The notes under the pieces: model-generated
What the model was told of the DNA's origin: nothing
Databases searched by the model: none
The model's input: only the letters and a program-made list of their open reading frames with translations
Program-made: the position numbers and the translations under genes
In this document: one piece after another, positions 33,802-40,334 of the stretch
Numbering within the stretch: position 1 is the first letter of the stretch
Layout: every line of letters begins with the position of its first letter
NCBI RefSeq assembly: GCF_001577305.1
Contig: NZ_CP014518.1
Location: forward strand, 620,001 to 684,000
Origin: Sinomonas atrocyanea
GTDB lineage: Bacteria > Actinomycetota > Actinomycetes > Actinomycetales > Micrococcaceae
Reading direction: 5' to 3'
DNA length: 64,000 nucleotides

Positions 33802-33815
33802 ACTGACCGGTCAGT
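33802..33815. promoter_or_regulatory. perfect palindrome, probable TetR operator
   Basis: ACTGACCGGTCAGT is a perfect 14-bp palindrome 19 bases upstream of the first codon of the ATPase-like/yhgE/tetR operon, next to AT-rich promoter-like sequence. Position and symmetry fit the operator of the TetR repressor encoded at the operon's end. Confidence 0.8.
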
Positions 33816-33899
33816 ACAAAGCCGGGCGGGCGCGGTCGGGTGCCGCAGCGCCGCAGCCTGCGGCGCCGGTCGTTCGGGCCCGCGGAGTAGGGAGGGGCG

Positions 33900-34799
33900 T
33901 CAGGGGCGCCGGGGAGCAGCGGGGCGGTCGGCGCCGTCGGGCGCCTTGTCGGTGAAGCTGTCCGCGCCGAAGCTGCCCAGCAGCGCGAGGGAGTCTGCGG
34001 AGGCCGACCCCGGGGCGGCGGTGAAGACCCGCAGGGTCTGGTCAGGATCGTGCCGCGGGGCGAGGTCCTCGAAGGACAGCTCGAGGTCGCCCACCACCGG
34101 ATGGCGCAGGCGGAGCGTCCCCGCGTGCGTGGTGACGACCCGGTGGCCCGCCCACCACTGCCGGAACTCCTCGCTGTGCACGGCGAGGTCGCCGACGAGC
34201 TGGTTGGCCTGGGGGTCGTTGGGGTGCCGGCCGATGTCCACCCGCAGGGCGCCCGCCGCCTCGGCCGCGACCGCGTGCCAGTCCGTGAAGAGCTCGCGTG
34301 CCGCGGGGTCCAGGATCATCCAGCGGGTGAGGTTGCGTTCGCCCACCGGCATGGCGGGGAAGTCGGCCAGGAGCAGGAAGGCCAGCCGGTTTCCGGCGAG
34401 GACATCCGTGCGGCGCCCCAGCACGAGCGCCGGCACGGTCCCCACGGAGGCCAGGAGCTGCCGGAGCGCGGGGCGCACGGTCTCCTGCGGGACCGGGGTC
34501 CGCTGGGAGAGGGCGCAGTGCTCGAGCAGGTCGATCATGTGCGCCCGCTCGCCCTCGTCGAGGCGCAGGGCGCGTGCCACCGCGTCCAGGACCGAGCGGG
34601 AGGGGTGGATGTTGCGCCCCTGCTCGAGCCGGGTGTAGTAGTCGGTGCTGACTCCCGCCATGAGCGCGATCTCCTCCCGGCGCAGGCCGGGCACGCGCCG
34701 CGCGCCCGCCGTCGGGAGCCCTGCCTCCTCGGGCGAGAGCCGCCCACGCATTGCCCTGAGGAACCGACCGAATTCCGCACTCTGACCCATGGGGTCCAT
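33900..34799 (-). CDS. XRE-family regulator with MmyB-like ligand-binding domain
   Basis: About 299 residues: helix-turn-helix (LRREEIALMAGVSTDYYTRLEQGRNIHPSRSVLDAVARALRLDEGER, about 38-85) and a C-terminal MmyB-type domain (about 110-275) with NRLAFLLLADFPAMPVGERNLTRWMILDPAARELFTDW, HSEEFRQWWAGHRV, HPVVGDLELSFEDL. Members bind small ligands (a fatty-acid-like pocket is known for MmyB) and commonly regulate an adjacent, divergent oxidoreductase. Here the divergent genes are a 65-residue ORF and an aldo/keto reductase. ATG at 34799 or 34790. Confidence 0.92.
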   Translation of the reverse strand: MDPMGQSAEFGRFLRAMRGRLSPEEAGLPTAGARRVPGLRREEIALMAGVSTDYYTRLEQGRNIHPSRSVLDAVARALRLDEGERAHMIDLLEHCALSQRTPVPQETVRPALRQLLASVGTVPALVLGRRTDVLAGNRLAFLLLADFPAMPVGERNLTRWMILDPAARELFTDWHAVAAEAAGALRVDIGRHPNDPQANQLVGDLAVHSEEFRQWWAGHRVVTTHAGTLRLRHPVVGDLELSFEDLAPRHDPDQTLRVFTAAPGSASADSLALLGSFGADSFTDKAPDGADRPAAPRRP

Positions 34800-34997
34800 T
34801 CTGGCCGGGAGGCCGCCCCGGTTCCACGGCTATTCCCGGCTGAGGGTAGGCCTGCCACTCCTAGGAAGCGCAGGGCACGGGTCACGCGATGACAAGGCCG
34901 CGCCGGGCCGCCTAGCGTGAAGGGGTACCGCACGGGGGCGGAGGCCGGCCCCGCGCGGGCGGGCCGACGCCTCCCAGCTCTCGCCAGAAGAAGGACC

Positions 34998-35195
34998 ATG
35001 GACCACTCGGCGTCGATCGCCTATGCCCTCGTCATCCCCCTCCGCCACCACACGGCCCTCAGCGCCCTGCCGGACTCGCCGGTCGTGGACGACCGCGGGG
35101 GCATCACCCGCCGGACGGCCGCCGTCCGGGCCCGGCTTGCCACAGCGCTCCACCGGCTTGCCTGGGCTGTCGAGCCGGGGGCGTGGACCCCGTAG
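34998..35195 (+). CDS. small hypothetical protein, 65 residues
   Basis: ATG at 34998 is preceded by AGAAGAAGGACC, a good Shine-Dalgarno. The product begins MDHSASIAYALVIPLRHHTAL and ends LAWAVEPGAWTP; it is soluble, His/Arg-containing, with no recognised domain. It sits between the divergent XRE regulator and the aldo/keto reductase gene, which starts 46 bases after its stop. Coding is likely but not certain. Confidence 0.55.
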   Translation: MDHSASIAYALVIPLRHHTALSALPDSPVVDDRGGITRRTAAVRARLATALHRLAWAVEPGAWTP

Positions 35196-35241
35196 CAGCG
35201 AGCGCCAGCCCCACCACCCACCCAGAGAAGGAGGAGACCCC

Positions 35242-36087
35242 ATGTCCCCCGCACAGCAGAGCTCCGTTCCCACCGTGGCGCTGAACAACGGCGTCGAGAT
35301 CCCGCAGCTCGGCTTCGGCGTCTTCCAGGTCCCTCCGGACGAGACCCAGCGCGTGGTCGAGGAGGCGCTCGAGGCCGGGTACCGGCACATCGACACCGCC
35401 GCCGCCTACCGCAACGAGGCCGGGGTCGGCGCAGCCATCGCGGCCGCCGGGATCCCGCGCGAGGAGCTGTTCATCACCACGAAGCTGCGCAACGGGGACC
35501 AGGGCAGGGCCCGCGAGGCCTTCGACGACAGCCGCTCGGCCCTCGGGCTCGACTACCTGGACCTCTATCTGATCCACTGGCCGGTCCCGTCGCAGGGGCT
35601 GTACACCGCGGCGTGGGGCCAGCTCGAGGAGGCCTACGCCGAGGGGCATGTGCGGGCGATCGGCGTCTCGAACTTCCTTCCGGACCACCTCGACACGCTC
35701 CTCGCGACCGCCACCGTGACCCCGGCGCTGAACCAGATCGAGCTCCACCCCACCTTCCAGCAGCGTGCGCTCGCGGACCTGTGCCGCGCCAAGGGCATCG
35801 CCGTCGAGGCCTACAGCCCGCTGGGCCAGGGGGCGGACCTCGACGCGGACGCGGTGCGGGACGCGGCGGCCGCGCACGGGGCCACCCCGGCGCAGGCGGT
35901 GCTCGCGTGGCACCTCGCCCAGGGCACGATCGTGATCCCGAAGACCGCGACGCGGGAGCGGATGGCCGAGAACCTCGCCGCCGCCGCGCTGGCGCTCAGC
36001 CCCGCCGAGGTCGAGGCGATCACCGCCCTCGAGACGGGCGAGCGCATCGGCGGAGACCCCGCCACCGCGGCCCACAGCCAGTTCTGA
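35242..36087 (+). CDS. aldo/keto reductase (2,5-diketo-gluconate reductase type)
   Basis: 281-residue NADPH-dependent (beta/alpha)8 oxidoreductase. The catalytic tetrad is visible: Asp and Tyr in HIDTAAAYRNE, Lys in ITTKLRN, His in LIHWPVP. The N-terminal LNNGVEIPQLGFGVFQV and C-terminal IPKTATRERMAENL (cofactor site) are typical of the AKR5-like family. ATG at 35242 has AAGGAGGAGACCCC upstream; the longer open frame is not used. Likely reduces small aldehydes or ketones. Convergent with the flavin disulfide reductase. Confidence 0.95.
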   Translation: MSPAQQSSVPTVALNNGVEIPQLGFGVFQVPPDETQRVVEEALEAGYRHIDTAAAYRNEAGVGAAIAAAGIPREELFITTKLRNGDQGRAREAFDDSRSALGLDYLDLYLIHWPVPSQGLYTAAWGQLEEAYAEGHVRAIGVSNFLPDHLDTLLATATVTPALNQIELHPTFQQRALADLCRAKGIAVEAYSPLGQGADLDADAVRDAAAAHGATPAQAVLAWHLAQGTIVIPKTATRERMAENLAAAALALSPAEVEAITALETGERIGGDPATAAHSQF

Positions 36088-36117
36088 CTGCCGCCCTCCC
36101 GCTCCGGCGGAAGGCAC

Positions 36118-36142
36118 CCTGGGGCCCTGTGGGGCCCCAAGG
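36118..36142. terminator. hairpin between convergent genes
   Basis: CCTGGGGCCC pairs with GGGGCCCCAAGG around a three-base loop, filling the gap between the aldo/keto reductase end and the disulfide reductase end; it can act for both. Confidence 0.65.
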
Positions 36143-37558
36143 TCAGAGGCCGTAGGCCTCGAGGAACCGCAGCCAGACCTCGCTGACCGTCGGGAAGGCG
36201 GGGGTGGCGTGCCAGAGCCGCTCGAGCGGGACCTCGCCGGCGATGGCGATGGTGGCCGCGTGCAGGAGCTCGGCCACGTCCGGGCCGGCGAAGCACGCGC
36301 CCACGAGCGTGCGCGTGTCCTCGTCGACGAGGAATTGGGCCCAGCCCTCGTAGTCCTCGGCGTGCTGCCATGCGCCGGCCACCGAGATGGGCAGCTCCAC
36401 GGGGCGCACGCGGATGCCCGCCTCCCAGGCGTCCTCCTCAGTCAGGCCGACCGAGGCGACCTCCGGATCGGTGAACACCACGTGCGGCACCGCGAGGACG
36501 TCCGCGGTACGGGCCCAGCGGCTCCACGGGGCCGGGGCGGCGCCGCCGAGCTCGCCCCGGGCGCGGGCCACGATCGCGTCGCCCGTGATGCGGGCCTGGT
36601 ACTTGCCCTGGTGGGTGAGCTTGGGGCCGCCGGAGCAGTCGCCCACCGCGTACAGCCAGGAGAGCCCCTGGACGCGGCCGGACTCGTCGACCTTGAGCGA
36701 CGGCGGCTCGATCCCGAACGCGGGCAGCCCGAGTCCGTCCAGCGCGGCCCGGCGCCCAGCGGCAACGAGGACCCGCTCGGCCACGAGCTCGCGGCCACCC
36801 GGGAGCGTGAGGCGGGCGGCGCCGTCGTCCGTCAGGTCGGCACGCTCGGGGCTGACGCCCTCGAGGATCTCCACGCCGTCGGCGCGCAGCCCCTCGGCCA
36901 CGAGCCGGCGCGCGTCCTCGGGGAACGCGCTCAGGAACGTGCCGCGGGCCAGGACGGTGACCTTCGAGCCGAGCCGCGCGAAGGCCTGCGCGAGCTCGGC
37001 GCCCGCCACGCCCGCGCCGATCACCGCGAGGCTCTCGGGGACCTCCTGCGCGCTCGTCGCATCCGGGGTGGTCCAGGGGTGGATGCCAGCCAGCCCGGGG
37101 ATCTTCGGGAGGGAGGGCACCGAACCGGTCGCGAGCACGACGGCGTGGCGCGCCGTGAGCGCGAAGTGGTCGCCGTCGTCGCCGGTCACCCACAGCCGCT
37201 TGGCGCCCGTGAGGCGGGCGGTGCCGCGGATGAGGGCGATGCCCGCGCCCTCGGCCCATTCCACCTGCGAGGAGTCGTCCCAGTTGCTCGAGGCCTCGTC
37301 GCGGTGTGCGAGCACCGCCCGGAGGTCGAGGCTGCCCGTGACCGCCTCGCGGGCGCCCGGGACGCGGCGGGCCGCGCTCAGGGCGGTGCCGGGACGCAGG
37401 AGCGCCTTGGACGGCTCGCAGGCCCAGTAGGAGCAGGCGCCGCCGAGGAGGCTGCGCTCCACGATGGCCGCCGTCAGGCCCCCCTTGACGGCGCGGTCCG
37501 CGGCGTTCTCGCCGGCCGCGCCGCCGCCGATCACAATGACGTCGTACTCAGTGTCCAC
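36143..37558 (-). CDS. FAD-dependent pyridine nucleotide-disulfide oxidoreductase
   Basis: 471 residues, class I flavin disulfide reductase fold. FAD motif VIVIGGGAAGENAADRAV (about 7-24), redox-active disulfide GGACSYWACEPSKALL (CxxxxC), NAD(P) motif LAVIGAGVAGAELAQAFARLGSKVTVL, second FAD motif LYAVGDCSGGPKLTHQGKYQ, and dimerisation domain ending with HATPAFPTVSEVWLRFLE. The C-terminal His/Glu region differs from canonical lipoamide dehydrogenase (HAHPTLSE), so this belongs to the dihydrolipoamide-dehydrogenase-like/mercuric-reductase-like group of uncertain substrate. ATG at 37558 abuts the 14-bp repeat locus upstream. Confidence 0.9.
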   Translation of the reverse strand: MDTEYDVIVIGGGAAGENAADRAVKGGLTAAIVERSLLGGACSYWACEPSKALLRPGTALSAARRVPGAREAVTGSLDLRAVLAHRDEASSNWDDSSQVEWAEGAGIALIRGTARLTGAKRLWVTGDDGDHFALTARHAVVLATGSVPSLPKIPGLAGIHPWTTPDATSAQEVPESLAVIGAGVAGAELAQAFARLGSKVTVLARGTFLSAFPEDARRLVAEGLRADGVEILEGVSPERADLTDDGAARLTLPGGRELVAERVLVAAGRRAALDGLGLPAFGIEPPSLKVDESGRVQGLSWLYAVGDCSGGPKLTHQGKYQARITGDAIVARARGELGGAAPAPWSRWARTADVLAVPHVVFTDPEVASVGLTEEDAWEAGIRVRPVELPISVAGAWQHAEDYEGWAQFLVDEDTRTLVGACFAGPDVAELLHAATIAIAGEVPLERLWHATPAFPTVSEVWLRFLEAYGL

Positions 37559-37622
37559 CCCAGCATGCTACGGGACCGCCCCGCCGCGGCCACCCCCTCC
37601 GCCGCCCCCCTCGCCCCCCCGT

Positions 37623-37757
37623 CTGAAGGTCAGCTCCTGAAGGTCACGTTCTGAGGGTCACCTTCTGAAGGTCAGGTCCTGAGGGTCACCTTCTATAGGT
37701 CAGGTCCTGGGCGTCATTGTCCAGACATTGACACTCAGGAGGTGACCTTCAGACGGG
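37623..37757. repeat. 14-bp tandem array with inverted half and palindromic core (locus C)
   Basis: Seven in-register 14-bp units in one orientation (37623-37720; for example CTGAAGGTCAGCTC, CTGAGGGTCACCTT) run into an imperfect palindrome (GTCATTGTCC-AGACATTGAC, 37713-37732). One unit in the opposite orientation follows (CAGGAGGTGACCTT, from 37737), then degenerate copies to about 37795. It lies upstream of the disulfide reductase gene, in the gap to tRNA-Arg. Confidence 0.88.
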
Positions 37758-37884
37758 AGGCGGGCGGTGACCCGCATAAGCTGACTTCCAGAAGCCGACC
37801 CGCGGGAACCGGAACGAGGCCACAGCGTCGGAGCTGCTTGAACCGGCACAGCGGGTGTCGAGCCCTGGCCAGGGGCGGCGCCAC

Positions 37885-37965
37885 GCGTACCCGAAACGGG
37901 AAAAGGGCGGCGAGATGCGTACCCGAAAGGGGAAAAGGGCGGCGAGATGTGTACCCGAAACGCAA
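37885..37965. repeat. 32-bp tandem repeat, about 2.5 copies
   Basis: GTACCCGAAA... recurs at 37887, 37919 and 37951 with exact 32-bp spacing; the units continue GGGAAAAGGGCGGCGAGAT. The third copy is cut short by the tRNA-Arg terminator. Unrelated in sequence to the 14-bp family. No gene is present. Confidence 0.8.
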
Positions 37966-37996
37966 GAAGGACCCGGGCGCGGTGACCGGGTCCTTC
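37966..37996 (-). terminator. terminator after tRNA-Arg(ACG)
   Basis: GAAGGACCCGG (37966-37976) pairs perfectly with CCGGGTCCTTC (37986-37996), loop of 9, four bases beyond the encoded CCA of the minus-strand tRNA. Confidence 0.85.
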
Positions 37997-37999
37997 AGA

Positions 38000-38076
<77 letters not shown>

Positions 38077-38160
38077 TTGCGTGCCGTTCGGTTTGTTCCC
38101 GCCCCGTTCGGCCTCGAATAACTGTACGCGAACAGCGTGCCAACTCCAAATTGCCCCAGT

Positions 38161-38208
38161 GTGGCGGTCACCACCGCCACACAGCGCCACAAATTCTAGA
38201 CCGGTCTA
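38161..38208. promoter_or_regulatory. two palindromes upstream of pckG
   Basis: GTGGCGGT-cacc-ACCGCCAC (38161-38180) and the perfect 12-bp palindrome TAGACCGGTCTA (38197-38208) lie 160-210 bases before the pckG start, followed by GTGACCTTGATCACTTAAATAGG, which is AT-rich and promoter-like. A catabolite- or GntR-type regulator site is possible; no protein is assigned. Confidence 0.5.
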
Positions 38209-38370
38209 CGTGACCTTGATCACTTAAATAGGATAGATGTCGCTCTTCGACCCCGGAAACACGGCAATTTCGGCATCCGCGCTCTCAAATCAGGGACTTT
38301 CGCCCCGGGTGGTACAGACCACCTTCCCTAGCATGGGAAGGACACGCCGACCCCACCGAAGGAGACCGAC

Positions 38371-40194
38371 ATGGGCGAAACTCGTCTGCCGCTGCTCGCG
38401 GAAGCCCCCACCACGTACGAGCCCCTGCTCTCCTGGGTCGAGGACATCGCCGAACTGACGAGGCCCGACCACATCCACTGGGTCGACGGCTCCGAGGCGG
38501 AGTACCGGCAGCTGACCGACGAGCTCGTCGCCGCTGGAACCCTCACACGCCTGAACCCCGAGCTGTTCCCCAACTCCTTCGCGGCCTTCTCCGACCCCGC
38601 GGACGTGGCCCGCGTCGAGGAGCAGACCTTCATCTGCTCGCGCAACGAGCGCGACGCCGGCTTCACCAACAACTGGATGGACCCGGACGCCATGAAGGAG
38701 AAGCTCACGGGCCTCTTCGAGGGCTCCATGCGCGGCCGCACCATGTACGTGATCCCGTTCGTCATGGGCCACCTCGACGCCGAGGATCCCAAGTTCGGCG
38801 TCGAGATCACCGACTCCGCCTACGTCGTGGCCTCGATGCGCATCATGGCGCGCATCGGCACCGACGTGCTGAAGAAGATCGAGCAGACCCGGGCGTTCTT
38901 CGTGCCCGCGCTCCACTCCGTCGGCGCCCCGCTCGAGGAGGGCCAGGAGGACGTGCCATGGCCGTGCAACCCGGAGAAGTGGATCGTGCACTTCCCGGAG
39001 GAGCGCTCCATCTGGTCCTACGGTTCGGGCTACGGCGGCAACGCCCTGCTCGGCAAGAAGTGCTATGCCCTGCGCATCGCCTCCGTCATGGCGCGCGACG
39101 AGGGTTGGCTCGCCGAGCACATGCTCATCCTCAAGCTCACGAGCCCCGAGAACAAGGTCTACAACGTCGCCGCCGCGTTCCCGTCGGCGTGCGGCAAGAC
39201 CAACCTCGCGCTCCTCGACCCGACGATCGAGGGCTGGAAGGTCGAGACGCTCGGCGACGACATCACCTGGATGCGCTTCGGCAAGGAAGGCGAGCTCCGC
39301 GCGGTCAACCCCGAGGCGGGCCTGTTCGGCGTCGCGCCCGGCACCGGCTGGGGTACCAACCCGAACGCGATGCGCGCCATCGCCAAGGGCAACAGCATCT
39401 TCACCAACGTGGCCCTCACCGACGACGGCGGCGTGTGGTGGGAGGGCATGACCGAGGAGGTCCCCCGCCACCTCACGGACTGGCAGGGCAACGACTGGAC
39501 CCCGGACGCCGACCGGCCGGCCGCGCACCCGAACTCCCGGTTCTGCACCCCGATCGACCAGATCGACATGCTGGCCCCGGAGTACTTCGCGCCGGACGGC
39601 GTCGAGGTCAACGCGATCCTGTTCGGCGGCCGCCGCAAGACGACCGTCCCGCTCGTGACGCAGTCCCGCAGCTGGGCCCAGGGCATCTTCTACGGCGCCA
39701 CGCTCTCCTCGGAGACCACGGCGGCCGCCGCCGGCGCCGTCGGCGTCGTGCGCCGCGACCCGATGGCGATGCTGCCCTTCATCGGCTACGACGCGGGCGA
39801 CTACCTCGCCCACTGGGTGCGGGTCTCCGCGAAGGCCAACCCCGAGAAGCTGCCCAAGATCTTCCTCGTGAACTGGTTCCGCCGCACGAGGGACGGCGGC
39901 TTCGCGTGGCCCGGGTTCGGCGACAACAGCCGTGTCCTCAAGTGGGCCATCGAGCGCATTGAGGGCACCGCGGACGCTGTTGAGACCCCGATCGGCCACG
40001 TGCCCACGCCGTCGAGCCTGGACCTCACCGGCCTCGACATGACCGAGGCCGAGGTCGAGGATGCGGTCCGCTTCGACCGCGAGGAGTGGCTCAACGAGCT
40101 TCCCGGCCTCACCGAGTGGTTCGAGCGGTTCGGCGGCTCGCTGCCGAAGAGCATCACGGCCGAGCTCGAGTCCCTCAAGTCCCGTCTCGCCTGA
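38371..40194 (+). CDS. pckG: phosphoenolpyruvate carboxykinase (GTP)
   Basis: 607 residues, the full length for GTP-type PEPCK, converting oxaloacetate + GTP to PEP + CO2 + GDP at the start of gluconeogenesis. Diagnostic sequence: YVIPFVMGHLDAEDPKFGVEITDS, SGYGGNALLGKKCYALRIAS, the kinase P-loop with reactive Cys FPSACGKTNLALL (about 268-280), GDDITWMRFG, and guanine-site NWFRRTRDGGFAWPGFGDNSRVL. ATG at 38371 follows AAGGAGACCGAC. Its product PEP would be available to the PEP-utilising enzyme encoded next, although a strong terminator separates them. Confidence 0.98.
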   Translation: MGETRLPLLAEAPTTYEPLLSWVEDIAELTRPDHIHWVDGSEAEYRQLTDELVAAGTLTRLNPELFPNSFAAFSDPADVARVEEQTFICSRNERDAGFTNNWMDPDAMKEKLTGLFEGSMRGRTMYVIPFVMGHLDAEDPKFGVEITDSAYVVASMRIMARIGTDVLKKIEQTRAFFVPALHSVGAPLEEGQEDVPWPCNPEKWIVHFPEERSIWSYGSGYGGNALLGKKCYALRIASVMARDEGWLAEHMLILKLTSPENKVYNVAAAFPSACGKTNLALLDPTIEGWKVETLGDDITWMRFGKEGELRAVNPEAGLFGVAPGTGWGTNPNAMRAIAKGNSIFTNVALTDDGGVWWEGMTEEVPRHLTDWQGNDWTPDADRPAAHPNSRFCTPIDQIDMLAPEYFAPDGVEVNAILFGGRRKTTVPLVTQSRSWAQGIFYGATLSSETTAAAAGAVGVVRRDPMAMLPFIGYDAGDYLAHWVRVSAKANPEKLPKIFLVNWFRRTRDGGFAWPGFGDNSRVLKWAIERIEGTADAVETPIGHVPTPSSLDLTGLDMTEAEVEDAVRFDREEWLNELPGLTEWFERFGGSLPKSITAELESLKSRLA

Positions 40195-40235
40195 GACGGC
40201 CATGACCCCGGCGGTTTAGACGGCGCCGGTCTTCT

Positions 40236-40272
40236 GGGAGGGCTGCCCCGCCGCACACGGGGCGGCCCTCCC
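40236..40272 (+). terminator. terminator after pckG
   Basis: GGGAGGGC-t-GCCCC pairs with GGGGC-g-GCCCTCCC around a short GC loop, 41 bases after the pckG stop and followed by CCTTTCT. Confidence 0.75.
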
Positions 40273-40280
40273 GCCCCTTT

Positions 40281-40304
40281 CTGGGGGCACCTTCTGACCT
40301 CCAG
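40281..40304. repeat. degenerate copy of the 14-bp repeat
   Basis: CTGGGGGCACCTT followed directly by CTGACCTCCAG: one 13-base unit and a partial unit in CTG-first orientation, in the short gap between pckG and the next gene. Confidence 0.55.
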
Positions 40305-40334
40305 ATTCGAGGCGGGCGGCGGTAGCGTGGGGTG

